NCBI GenBank assembly: GCA_947485745.1
Contig: CANKQY010000009.1
Location: 1 to 48,904, forward strand
DNA length: 48,904 nucleotides
Origin: Bacteroidota bacterium
GTDB lineage: Bacteria; Bacteroidota; Bacteroidia; UKL13-3
Direction: 5' to 3'
Position numbers and translations under genes: made by a program. Below the pieces are notes generated by a model, which was given only the letters and a program-made list of their open reading frames with translations, did no database searches and was not told the DNA's origin. Within the stretch, counting starts at the first letter, position 1, and every line of letters begins with the position of its first letter. Below, in pieces: positions 25,819 through 34,235 of the stretch.

Positions 25819-27052
25819 TTTTCTAATCGTTTTTTTATTGGTTGGTTCAAACAGCCATGCCCAAAACATTTCAAATAAAAGGAAGGAATTAGAGAAACAA
25901 CGCAAGGAACTTCAACTTAAAATTCAACAATCCAAGAAAGAGCTTCAAAAAGCAAAAACACAGGAGAACCAATCGCTCAAGGAGCTACAAATTATAACTA
26001 CTCAGATTGTAACACGCGAAAAAATTATTGACCATGTTTCACAAGAAACCTTTGAGATAAGTATTGAAATTGCTAATCAGAGGAAAGTGATTGAATCATT
26101 GAAAGTTGATTTAACAAATTTGAAGCAAGATTATGGAGATTATATTGCTTCGGCCTATAAAAAGCGGAATGTTTACCAGTTCTTTTTTTTCATCTTCGAT
26201 TCAAAAAATATGAATCAAGCATTTAAGAGACTAAAGTATTTAAATAATTATGGAAATTACAGGAAACAGCAAGCTCAATTTATTTTAAATACACAAAAGG
26301 AAATGATTAAAGCTTTGGAAGCTATCCTATTCATCAAGCAAGAAAAGGTTGGTTTGATTCAATTAAAAGAAGGTGAAAAGAAGGAACTCATTCAAGATAA
26401 GAAAGAAGAAGGAGTGGTGTTGAATAAGGTTCAGCAAACAGTTAAAGGCTTGAGCGAAAAAATTGCTGAACAAGAGAAGGCAGCAAAAAAACTCAGTAAA
26501 TCAATTGATAATTTAATCGCTTTTCAAATTGATGAAGCCAAGAAGAAAGAGGAAAAAAGGAGAAAGGAAATAGGCACAGGCAAATCTTCTTCCCCAAAAA
26601 CTGCCAATAGTTATTTATCTGAAATAGATTTAAAGTTAAGTGATGATTTTACAGCGAATAAGGGTAGGTTACCTTGGCCTGTTAATGGTAGGGTTATACA
26701 AACTTTTGGAGATCATCCTCATCCAACTTTAAGAGGGGTTAATACCACAAACAATGGGATAGATATAGTTACCAAGGATAATGCAGATGTAAAATGTATT
26801 CACAAAGGAGCTGTAAAAGCTATTTTTCTAATACCTGGTTTGGATAAGGTAATATTGATGAATCATGGCGAATATTATACTGTTTATGCAAGATTAGCTA
26901 CTGTGAACGTAAAAATTGGTCAGGTTTGTGAAAGAAATGAGGTGATAGGTCGGGTGGCTTTAAATGTGGAGGAAGGCTTAAGTAAAATGCATTTTGAGCT
27001 TTGGAAACAGAGAGTTTTTCAGAACCCCGTACCTTGGTTAATTGTAAAATAA
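25781..27052 (+). CDS. EnvC-like coiled-coil / degenerate LytM (peptidase M23) protein
   Basis: This 423-residue protein has a signal peptide (cleavage near SHAQ), a long coiled coil (about 28-115) and a second charged helical part (about 180-275). A LytM/M23 domain covers 295-420. The metal site is incomplete: Asn325 stands where the first zinc His is expected (NNGIDI), Asp328 is kept, the final HxH reads Lys402-Met-His404, and YAHL is YARL (Arg371). E. coli EnvC is likewise non-catalytic and activates the amidases AmiA/AmiB during cell separation, so an activator role is the best reading. The start is a TTG at 25781, inside the DUF4292 gene, needed to include the full signal peptide. Coupled translation is likely. 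Confidence 0.85.
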   Translation: MPYLNHIKFKFFSFLIVFLLVGSNSHAQNISNKRKELEKQRKELQLKIQQSKKELQKAKTQENQSLKELQIITTQIVTREKIIDHVSQETFEISIEIANQRKVIESLKVDLTNLKQDYGDYIASAYKKRNVYQFFFFIFDSKNMNQAFKRLKYLNNYGNYRKQQAQFILNTQKEMIKALEAILFIKQEKVGLIQLKEGEKKELIQDKKEEGVVLNKVQQTVKGLSEKIAEQEKAAKKLSKSIDNLIAFQIDEAKKKEEKRRKEIGTGKSSSPKTANSYLSEIDLKLSDDFTANKGRLPWPVNGRVIQTFGDHPHPTLRGVNTTNNGIDIVTKDNADVKCIHKGAVKAIFLIPGLDKVILMNHGEYYTVYARLATVNVKIGQVCERNEVIGRVALNVEEGLSKMHFELWKQRVFQNPVPWLIVK

Positions 27053-27132
27053 TTTAAAGTTAATTTCAAATACAACCTTTTAGGTTTATAATTGTCCTTA
27101 AGCATATAGTCCTAATAAATTAATATTCATTT

Positions 27133-27930
27133 ATGAAAAGAAAGCTACTTTATTTAATTGTAATTTTTGCAATTATTGGTATCAGTTTACCAACCATTCA
27201 ATCTTATCCAACAGGCGCGCCATCTGATGGCAGAACTGGTTCACCCGGTGATGGCGGAAAAACTTGCGTTAGTTCTGGTTGCCACAGCGGAGGGCCAACA
27301 GATGCAACGGGCATTATTACCTCCAATATACCTGCAGATGGTTATACACCTGGAACCAGCTATACCATAACTGTTACAGTTGATGGAACTGGAAGAAAGG
27401 GTTTATGTGTGAGTCCTCAAAAAACGGATGGAACTATTATGGGTACATTAACAGCAGGAATGGGAAATCAAGTAACAGGATCTGGGTATATTACTCATAC
27501 TTCTGCTATTTCCACTGCTACAGCGGTATGGACATTCACATGGGTAGCACCGGTAAAAGGTAGCGGCTCAGTTGGGTTTTATGGGGCTTTTGCAAATAAC
27601 AGAAATTTAGTTAGGAAAACCTTGGTAACTGTGAATGAAAAAGTAGCTTCTGGTGTAAATGAAAACAATGCATTAACTTATTTAAGTCTTTATCCTAATC
27701 CGGCGTCTCACAGTTTAAACGTAGGATTTGATTTAAAAAAGGCTGGAAAAGTTCGCATTACTTTAATTGATATAACAGGAAAAGAAATTTCTACCTTGAA
27801 TGAAGGTAATTTTTCGATGGGAGTTTTCGAGGAATCATTTACTTTACCAACTTTGAATAGCGGAATTTATTTCATAGCTATTCAGGTGAATGATGAAGTT
27901 TTAAACAGAAAAATATTGGTTCAACAATAA
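27133..27930 (+). CDS. Choice-of-anchor V / Reeler-like protein with T9SS sorting domain
   Basis: The 265-residue protein has a signal peptide and then the choice-of-anchor V head, APSDGRTGSPGDGGKTC, with a CVSSGCH motif at about residues 45-51. A Reeler-like beta-sandwich follows (about 55-175). The C-terminal Por sorting domain (LSLYPNPAS ... LIDITGKEI ... GIYFIAIQVND ... RKILVQQ) predicts export by type IX secretion. Related heads usually carry CxxCH, the haem c motif; here four residues separate the cysteines. Function is unknown. It is bounded downstream by a strong terminator. Confidence 0.83.
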   Translation: MKRKLLYLIVIFAIIGISLPTIQSYPTGAPSDGRTGSPGDGGKTCVSSGCHSGGPTDATGIITSNIPADGYTPGTSYTITVTVDGTGRKGLCVSPQKTDGTIMGTLTAGMGNQVTGSGYITHTSAISTATAVWTFTWVAPVKGSGSVGFYGAFANNRNLVRKTLVTVNEKVASGVNENNALTYLSLYPNPASHSLNVGFDLKKAGKVRITLIDITGKEISTLNEGNFSMGVFEESFTLPTLNSGIYFIAIQVNDEVLNRKILVQQ

Positions 27931-27947
27931 TTGAAAGGATGGTATTG

Positions 27948-27984
27948 AAAGTCTGCCTGCAATAATTGTAGGCAGACTTTTTTT
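27948..27984 (+). terminator. Intrinsic terminator after the choice-of-anchor V gene
   Basis: AGTCTGCCT (27950-27958) pairs perfectly with AGGCAGACT (27970-27978). The inner bases GCAA and TTGT extend the stem to 13 bp with one GU pair and a 3-base loop. A run of seven T residues follows at 27978-27984. Confidence 0.92.
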
Positions 27985-27995
27985 ATATACATTTG
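27966..27995 (+). promoter_or_regulatory. menE: Bacteroidota-type promoter of menE, embedded in the terminator
   Basis: TTG at 27966-27968, 19 bases, then TACATTTG at 27988-27995, an exact TAnnTTTG box. The -33 element lies in the loop side of the terminator hairpin. Only four bases separate the -7 box from the ATG at 28000, so the transcript should be leaderless or nearly so. Confidence 0.55.
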
Positions 27996-27999
27996 CCAT

Positions 28000-29055
28000 A
28001 TGGGTTTTTGCATTTACTATCAAAGGCAAGCATACACTGCAAACGACTTTATAAAAATTTCTTCTGAATTGGCATGGGTAAATCAGGTGAAATTAGTTAT
28101 AGCATGTTGGATTCATGAAAAGCCTTTTGTTTTTTACAGCTCAGGTAGTACTAGGGATCCAAAGGCATTTAGTTTTGAAAAATGGCAATTGGAAATTAGT
28201 GCTCAGGCTACCATTGCGGCTTTAAATTTAAATTCAAATGAACATTTTCTTTTGTGTTTAAATGCAAAATTTGTTGGTGGAGCAATGATGTTGGTGAGGG
28301 CAATAATATTAGATTGCCCAATAACCATTATGGAGCCTCAATGGGGTATTTTTAGTGCCATAGAAGAAGACCATTCATATACCTTTGCATCTTTTGTTCC
28401 CATGCAATTGTTGCATTCTTCCTTTTCAAAAAATAAGTATCAAAAAATAAAGAATATTTTAATTGGAGGAACAACCATACCTGAAAGTTTGGTTCAGGTA
28501 TTATTAGGGCAAAATAATAAAACTTACCATACTTACGGTATGACTGAAACCTTGAGCCACGTTGCATTAAAGGAGATAAATAAGGACCTTGGTTTTAGGG
28601 CTATATTGCCACATCAAATTAGGATAAACAACGATTTGTGCATTTGTATTTCGAGTCCTATTTTAGAAAAAGAATTGGTAACTCATGATATGGCATTGGC
28701 ATTAAATAATGGAGAATTTAAGCTTTTGGGTAGAACAGATTTTATCATTAATTCTGGTGGAATTAAGGTAAATCCTGAAGCCATAGAGGCATTAATTTCA
28801 TATATGATCCCATTGCCCATTAAGAAACAATTTGCCATTAGTAGCATTTCGCATCCAGTTTTGGGTGAGCAAGTAATTTTGGTCTTGGAGGAGGAATTTG
28901 ATGAAATGGGGTTTCAAGATATAGTATTGAAATTGCAAAATCTCGGTTTCAAAAATGACGTTCCTCGGAAATTTAGGGTGATAAATTCAATTCCATTAAC
29001 GGAAAATGGAAAAATTGACAGAAAAAAACTAAATGAATATATTAATAATCAGTAA
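28000..29055 (+). CDS. menE: AMP-binding enzyme, probable o-succinylbenzoate-CoA ligase
   Basis: The 351-residue protein is an adenylate-forming ligase of the short form used as MenE in Bacteroidota. The P-loop-like YSSGSTRDPK is at 46-55, FVGGAMMLVRA follows, and YGMTETLSH near 181-189 is the ATP/substrate motif. LLGRTDFIINSGGIKVNPE near 243-261 is the hinge region, and the C-terminal Lys lies in LTENGKIDRKKL. MenE activates o-succinylbenzoate to its CoA ester for menaquinone synthesis. The other men genes are not in the window, so another small acid as substrate remains possible. It has its own promoter. Confidence 0.8.
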   Translation: MGFCIYYQRQAYTANDFIKISSELAWVNQVKLVIACWIHEKPFVFYSSGSTRDPKAFSFEKWQLEISAQATIAALNLNSNEHFLLCLNAKFVGGAMMLVRAIILDCPITIMEPQWGIFSAIEEDHSYTFASFVPMQLLHSSFSKNKYQKIKNILIGGTTIPESLVQVLLGQNNKTYHTYGMTETLSHVALKEINKDLGFRAILPHQIRINNDLCICISSPILEKELVTHDMALALNNGEFKLLGRTDFIINSGGIKVNPEAIEALISYMIPLPIKKQFAISSISHPVLGEQVILVLEEEFDEMGFQDIVLKLQNLGFKNDVPRKFRVINSIPLTENGKIDRKKLNEYINNQ

Positions 29056-29143
29056 GTTTCATTAAAATCATAAAGAATTTTAAAAATTTAGTTATTAAGT
29101 CCAAGCTTTTTATAAATTCGCGTCAAAATTAAATAGAATTACT

Positions 29144-29365
29144 ATGTATTGGACATTAGAACTTGCTTCCTACCTTGACGATGCACCATGGCCTGCAACA
29201 AAAGATGAATTGATAGATTACGCTATTCGTTCTGGTGCGCCTTTGGAAGTTATTGAAAACCTGCAGGAGTTAGAAGACGATGGCGAACCTTTTGAGACCA
29301 TTGATGAGATTTGGCCAGATTACCCAACCAACGAGGATTACTTTTACAACGAAGACGAGTTATAG
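29144..29365 (+). CDS. DUF2795 small acidic protein
   Basis: A 73-residue protein, very acidic towards its C-terminus. It matches the short DUF2795 proteins of Bacteroidota: YWTLELASYLDDAPWPATKDELIDYA followed by GAPLEVIENLQEL. DUF2795 forms a small helical domain of unknown function, possibly nucleic-acid or partner binding. The element TAAATTCG at 29113-29120 is a one-mismatch -7 box. Its last 6 bases overlap the end of the convergent Fic-like regulator gene. Confidence 0.85.
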   Translation: MYWTLELASYLDDAPWPATKDELIDYAIRSGAPLEVIENLQELEDDGEPFETIDEIWPDYPTNEDYFYNEDEL

Positions 29366-30529
29366 TTCTTCGTTCTCAAAAACAGTATCCAAAGAATTTT
29401 GATGAACGAAATCCGCCTGGTATTTTTCCAGTTGCGGATTTCCGTTTTCATGGAGGTTTATACAATACCTTAAGCCAGCCCCAGCCCCAATAGACGTTAC
29501 TAAGTTTAAGTCTAACAATAATTGGAAATCACGTTGAATGGTTTTTCTATTACAATCAAATTCATTAACAAGTTCTTTTGTAGAAATAAAACCTCTATGT
29601 TGTATGATATACATAATGAGTTTTTGTCTCTTGTTTAGTATACTTTCATCAATTTCCTTTAATTTATAGCCTCTTTCAAAAACATAGTTCATGATGTTTT
29701 TCTGACGAGGATTCAATTTTTCAAAGTCAATTTGATTGCGGAAGTACGACCTAAATAAATCCTTTAACCTTCCTAATTGTATTTGTTGAAGCTGCAACCC
29801 AAATGCTATTTGCTCATTTAGGCCATTTTCTTCTCCTTGTATGGCTTTATTTACTATTTGATCGTATGCCATCTTGTTGATATAAATCTCGTGCTCAAGA
29901 CTCATTAAACCGAACATATCCATTTTGTGCTTTTTCAACCAAAATAATTGGATTAGGCTTGCAAATTTAGATTTTGCCTCACTAAATAGTGGGAGCGACA
30001 TGATTTTAAAATGTAGCATCCAGCTTTGAATGATTGGATGAAATTCTGTATCATTATTCAAGAATTCGAATAAATTCTCTAGCTCAATTTCTGTTTCCAT
30101 AGACAAGCGTTCGGAAATCCTGCCCATTTGTAAGGAGAATAAATTTACTTCGCTGCTGTTTTGGTAAAGCTCTTCAATAAGAATCTTTTCAATTTGATAT
30201 AAAAATGCAATGCTTAATGATTCATGCAATTGTTCGCTAATAAATTGCTCTGCTTTTTGAAATTGTTCTATTGCTCGCTCAGCAATGTTCGCTGCTCGTA
30301 GATTTTTGTTTATTAGGTATTTTACCGTTTTTATTTCTAATAAGTTATTGTCAAGAGCATTGCTATAGTAGTTTCTTAAAATTGCGCTATTTACTTTTTC
30401 AATATTTCTGATATTATCTGGAAGATCAATGAATTCATAAATTTTGCAAAGTTCCATTTGCTCTTGCACACATTGCATGAATGCATCATCAATAGAAATG
30501 ATGGGCTCGTAATTGTTGATCAGTATCAT
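29360..30529 (-). CDS. HTH protein with degenerate Fic-like domain
   Basis: The 389-residue protein has no signal peptide. Its central part (about 105-235) follows the pattern of Fic proteins: a helix with IEKILIEELYQ, a segment before EFHPIIQSWMLHFKIMSL, then a helix ending KMAYDQIVNKA. Where active Fic enzymes carry HPFxDGNGRxGR, this has LPLFSEAKSKFA (about 179-190), with none of the catalytic His, Asp, Asn, Gly or Arg residues. Residues 269-285 are a helical linker, and 298-357 form a DeoR-like winged helix (FISTKELVNEFDCNRKTIQRDFQ). A transcription regulator with a dead Fic sensor domain is the best guess. I prefer the ATG at 30529 over a GTG just before it. The Fic relation needs structural confirmation. 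Confidence 0.65.
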   Translation of the reverse strand: MILINNYEPIISIDDAFMQCVQEQMELCKIYEFIDLPDNIRNIEKVNSAILRNYYSNALDNNLLEIKTVKYLINKNLRAANIAERAIEQFQKAEQFISEQLHESLSIAFLYQIEKILIEELYQNSSEVNLFSLQMGRISERLSMETEIELENLFEFLNNDTEFHPIIQSWMLHFKIMSLPLFSEAKSKFASLIQLFWLKKHKMDMFGLMSLEHEIYINKMAYDQIVNKAIQGEENGLNEQIAFGLQLQQIQLGRLKDLFRSYFRNQIDFEKLNPRQKNIMNYVFERGYKLKEIDESILNKRQKLIMYIIQHRGFISTKELVNEFDCNRKTIQRDFQLLLDLNLVTSIGAGAGLRYCINLHENGNPQLEKYQADFVHQNSLDTVFENEEL

Positions 30530-30624
30530 CACCTACGAAACTAATGTGAAAAAGCCTTGTCTTTTCAGTGGCTTAGATTGTTAGAATGGTGGATTACGCT
30601 AAAGTTATGAAATTGTTACTAAGC

Positions 30625-30664
30625 AAAAAAGCCAAATCCTTAGGTAAGTAAGAGATTCGGCTTT
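30625..30664 (-). terminator. Intrinsic terminator of the GT2/methyltransferase/GT39-TPR operon
   Basis: On the minus strand AAAGCCGAATC pairs with GATTTGGCTTT with one C/A mismatch across a 15-base loop, and a run of six T residues follows. It lies about 55 bases after the stop of the GT39-TPR gene. Confidence 0.75.
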
Positions 30665-30718
30665 AAGCTAAAAATAGACAATCTTAAAAAATGCTGTTAA
30701 TAAATGTAGGTTCAGGCC

Positions 30719-33652
30719 TTAATTACCAACCAATGCGCTATACCTATCCATGCATTGTTTGGCATATTCTGGCTGATTTAATTTAGTAAATACTTCACTT
30801 AATTCTCCCCAAGCTTGGGCATTATTTTGGTTCATACTTAAAGCAAGTTGGTAATTATCTGCTGCTTTCTGAAGGCTACCAGTAGCAGCATAAGATTTGG
30901 CTAAATAGTAATAAACTTCTGGAATATTTGCATTGTGTTTAACGGCCATCTCAAGTTGTTTAATGGCATTTTGGTAGTCGCCTAGATTTAAATATGCCAG
31001 TGCAGAGTAATACCAACTTTCTGTTACATTTTCTTTATACTGCGTGCTTTTGGCAAAAACCTCAGTCGCTTTTTTGAATTCTTTTCTGTTAAAATAAACC
31101 AATCCTAAATTGCTATACGCAGTAAAATTTTCAGGGTAGATTTCAATGGCCTTTTTAAGCATGGTTTCGGCACTGTCTAAACGCCCTTTATTAATTAGTG
31201 AAAATCCTAGCATGCGCCATGCTTCTTCATCTTTTGGGGCATACCTAACTGCGTCTTCAAAATAGTAAATAGCTGAATCAAAATTTTGTTTATCTGTGGC
31301 TAAATACCCTAATGGCATACTATAGTTTTCACGCTTAATTACTGCTGCTAATGGCATACCATCTGCCTCTACTGTATACACAGTTCCTTTAGGTGGGAAT
31401 GAACCATTTTCTAGTTCGTTTTTGGAGAAAGTTCTGCTTGTTAAAATGAGGTAGTCCCAAGCTAATTTTTGTTCTTCTGTTTCCCTGGTCCATACAAAGT
31501 TTAGTCTTGGATTAATTTGTTTTGCCCAGTAGGAAGCAGTAGTTGTTTCATTATTAATACCAACAACCAAAGTGTCATTTGGGTGTTTTTTTGCTATCCA
31601 CTCTGCAGCTTCTCTGCATGAATTGCTGTAATAATCGGTTTCATAATCTCCATATGCTCCTTTTATGCCTCCCACCAACTCGTTAAAATAAACATATTCA
31701 TTGGGATGATTCATCACAATCCAAATTGCTGGTTTAGCATAAAGAGCGCCTAATAAAATTGCTACACCAAGTGCAATGGGCTTTTTTAATGTAAACAAAT
31801 AATCAAATGCAATTGCTGCCAAGGGTACAGCAAACGGAAGAATGAAGAGGTAATGGCGCCATCCATTGTAATAGTTAAGATTACTATACTCGGCATATAA
31901 GATTGGAAAAAAGGTCATGAATAGTAACATCAACCAATTTCCAAGACCAATTTTTTTGCTCAATGGTGAAAATAAGGCAATAGCCAAAAATAAACCTAGA
32001 ATAAGGTAAAGTGGGTTACCCATGCCTAGGAATTTAAAAACATAATACCATGGAGCGCCGGTAATCATATACATTCTATTACCTTCAAATAATTCAACAT
32101 TATTGGTGTAAAATGCATTTTCAGATGCTTTAGTAAAAGCTTGAATAGGATGCGTAAATGGGTTATCCAATGCATAAGGCCATATTAGAATTCCAACTAG
32201 GTACCCAATAATAGAAATAATCAACAGTAATTTTGCATAAGGTATAATCAATGCCATGGCTTTTCCATCCTTGCTTTTTAGTTTATCGAGCCAATTTACC
32301 CCTAAGAACAGCCCTAAATAAGCAACAATTAAAAAGGCTCCCACACGTGATGCCAAGCCAATACCAATGCCAACAGCTAGCCAAAATAAATCTCTAAATT
32401 TTGGTTTTGGCAAAGAGCGCATTACTTTAATAATAAAATACCCAGCAAAAGCAAAACCCGTTGCAAATGGTATATCAGTGGGGTTATTCATACTATGACC
32501 TAACCAGCCAGGATTCAGATACATAAATAATATGGCCAAAAGAGCAGCTCGCCAGCCTGCTAATTCGTAGGCAATTAGCGAAACAAAAATGAGGCCAATT
32601 AGCCCGTATAGAGAATTAATAAAATGCCTGGTCTCATAAACACCTGTGCCTAACCAATTGTAAGTAAAGGCAGCAATTGTATTCATTTGTTCACCGTAAA
32701 ATCTGTATGCTTGCCTAATATAATCAGCACTATTAGTTGGTTCGGCCAAAGCAGCTGTGTCTGAACCAAAAGTGCTGAGGTAATTATAGGCTAATTGAGA
32801 GTAATCATTGTGTGCTTTTTCGTCCCAGGTGCTACCAAAATCTTGGCTTAGCAAAGGCATGGTAAAAAGTGCTATAAGGAATACTGCGAAATAGGCAAAT
32901 CGATAAATGGGGTTATTGCCATCACTCCAGTTATTTTGTTTATTTTTTATTTGCCAGAAAGCATCTTTAACAAAATAATTATAGCGCAAAGTAAATACAC
33001 TCGAAAGTAATTTTACAAAGGATACTGAAGGTCTATTTTCGGCAGGAATTGCAATTTCATTTATTGCAATTTTATAAGAGCTTGCCAATGATAAGGTTTG
33101 AAGGTAATTATCACCAGCTGCCAATTCATTGTTAAAGTAATTTTGAATGCTAGCAGTTTTACTAGCCAAAACACCGCTGTATGCATCTGTTTGATGAATG
33201 GGTGTTAACAAACGAGTTAAGCTGTTGCCAATTTTAATTCCAAGCGGAATGGATTGTTTGCTCCCTTTTGAAACTTGATTTTGTGTCCCTACCAAAAGCA
33301 AGTTGGGCGAAAACAATTTTTTATTTGATTGAAGCGCTTGTATCAGATTACCAGGGCTAGCTAATTGCTGATAAACAACTATTGTATTTGCACCTGCAGC
33401 TTGATCTAATAAATGTGCGAAATTTAAATTGAGTGATTTAGTTTTATCAAATAAAAGCTCTTTGATTTTACCCTTTTGAATCCAATCTGCGCTGTTTTTG
33501 TTGCTTGCAGATTGGCTAACAATAAATAGTAATTCTACATCTTGTTTTGTTTTCCCTAAAAATTGATGAATAGCCTCCCAAAAGCCAGTATCGGCATTTC
33601 TTGCATCCATTAAAACACTAACCTTAGCTTCTGATAATGTATTTACTTCCAT
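30719..33652 (-). CDS. Pseudo-GT2 / GT39-like membrane glycosyltransferase / TPR fusion
   Basis: A 977-residue, three-part protein. Residues 1-235 look like a GT2 (dolichol-phosphate-mannose synthase type) domain, but the DxD metal site is replaced by Tyr94-Gln-Gln (VVYQQLASPGNLI). Residues 250-690 hold about 11-12 membrane segments and begin the periplasmic loop with STWDEKAHNDY, in which Asp277-Glu278 match the catalytic acidic pair of PMT/ArnT-like GT39/GT83 enzymes. Residues 775-977 are about five TPR repeats. It could transfer a sugar from a lipid carrier, with the TPR part binding the target or partners. The frame also has a TTG at 33688, which would overlap the methyltransferase; the ATG at 33652 leaves 22 bases. 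Confidence 0.85.
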   Translation of the reverse strand: MEVNTLSEAKVSVLMDARNADTGFWEAIHQFLGKTKQDVELLFIVSQSASNKNSADWIQKGKIKELLFDKTKSLNLNFAHLLDQAAGANTIVVYQQLASPGNLIQALQSNKKLFSPNLLLVGTQNQVSKGSKQSIPLGIKIGNSLTRLLTPIHQTDAYSGVLASKTASIQNYFNNELAAGDNYLQTLSLASSYKIAINEIAIPAENRPSVSFVKLLSSVFTLRYNYFVKDAFWQIKNKQNNWSDGNNPIYRFAYFAVFLIALFTMPLLSQDFGSTWDEKAHNDYSQLAYNYLSTFGSDTAALAEPTNSADYIRQAYRFYGEQMNTIAAFTYNWLGTGVYETRHFINSLYGLIGLIFVSLIAYELAGWRAALLAILFMYLNPGWLGHSMNNPTDIPFATGFAFAGYFIIKVMRSLPKPKFRDLFWLAVGIGIGLASRVGAFLIVAYLGLFLGVNWLDKLKSKDGKAMALIIPYAKLLLIISIIGYLVGILIWPYALDNPFTHPIQAFTKASENAFYTNNVELFEGNRMYMITGAPWYYVFKFLGMGNPLYLILGLFLAIALFSPLSKKIGLGNWLMLLFMTFFPILYAEYSNLNYYNGWRHYLFILPFAVPLAAIAFDYLFTLKKPIALGVAILLGALYAKPAIWIVMNHPNEYVYFNELVGGIKGAYGDYETDYYSNSCREAAEWIAKKHPNDTLVVGINNETTTASYWAKQINPRLNFVWTRETEEQKLAWDYLILTSRTFSKNELENGSFPPKGTVYTVEADGMPLAAVIKRENYSMPLGYLATDKQNFDSAIYYFEDAVRYAPKDEEAWRMLGFSLINKGRLDSAETMLKKAIEIYPENFTAYSNLGLVYFNRKEFKKATEVFAKSTQYKENVTESWYYSALAYLNLGDYQNAIKQLEMAVKHNANIPEVYYYLAKSYAATGSLQKAADNYQLALSMNQNNAQAWGELSEVFTKLNQPEYAKQCMDRYSALVGN

Positions 33653-33674
33653 GGTAATAGTAGTATTAAAGTTT

Positions 33675-34223
33675 TTACAAACGTTCAAAAACGAATAAAT
33701 TATTGAGTCCTAATTGAAATTTTTCTTTATGAAATAATTTGAATTGCGGGACTGAAAATATTGTTTCGGTATCCGATGGTTTATAGCCATAATGTTCTTC
33801 CAAACTCATGCCTTCAATTAGTTTTAACTTGAGTAAAACAGCTAAAATTTGATCAACTTGAGGCGAAGGAACTGTTATGATTAATTTGCCTTTTGGCTTC
33901 AAAAAATGAAAACAATCTAACGCCAATTGGTTTTGTTGTTGAGTTGGAATATGCTCTAGCACTGCCAGTAAAGTGATGGCATTGAATTGCTCACCTTTAG
34001 GTAAGTCCTGAGGGAAATAACCAGGGTAAAGAGTATATAGGTCTGTTTCTACTTTTTGTTTAAGTGTTGGGTCGATGCCAATGCCTTTAGAAATAACGTC
34101 TTTCCAAGAGTCGAACATAACGCCGTCTACACTACCTATGTCGAGAACGGTATCGCCACCATTGATAAATTGTTTGGCTTTGTTGATCCTGGCTTTTTGA
34201 AGATATTTATCTAACGCTTTCAT
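33675..34223 (-). CDS. Class I SAM-dependent methyltransferase
   Basis: A compact 182-residue protein with the SAM-binding loop DTVLDIGSVDG (24-34), the acidic GIGIDPT strand end, ITLLAVLEHIPTQQQ (motif IV region) and LKPKGKLIITVPSP (motif VI). This is the usual Methyltransf_11/23-type fold. The C-terminal part is short. The substrate is not visible in the sequence; between two glycosyltransferase genes, a sugar or glycolipid methylation is plausible. It lies 12 bases after the GT2 gene and 22 bases before the GT39-TPR gene, in one operon. Confidence 0.9.
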   Translation of the reverse strand: MKALDKYLQKARINKAKQFINGGDTVLDIGSVDGVMFDSWKDVISKGIGIDPTLKQKVETDLYTLYPGYFPQDLPKGEQFNAITLLAVLEHIPTQQQNQLALDCFHFLKPKGKLIITVPSPQVDQILAVLLKLKLIEGMSLEEHYGYKPSDTETIFSVPQFKLFHKEKFQLGLNNLFVFERL

Positions 34224-34235
34224 AAAAATTGCCCA

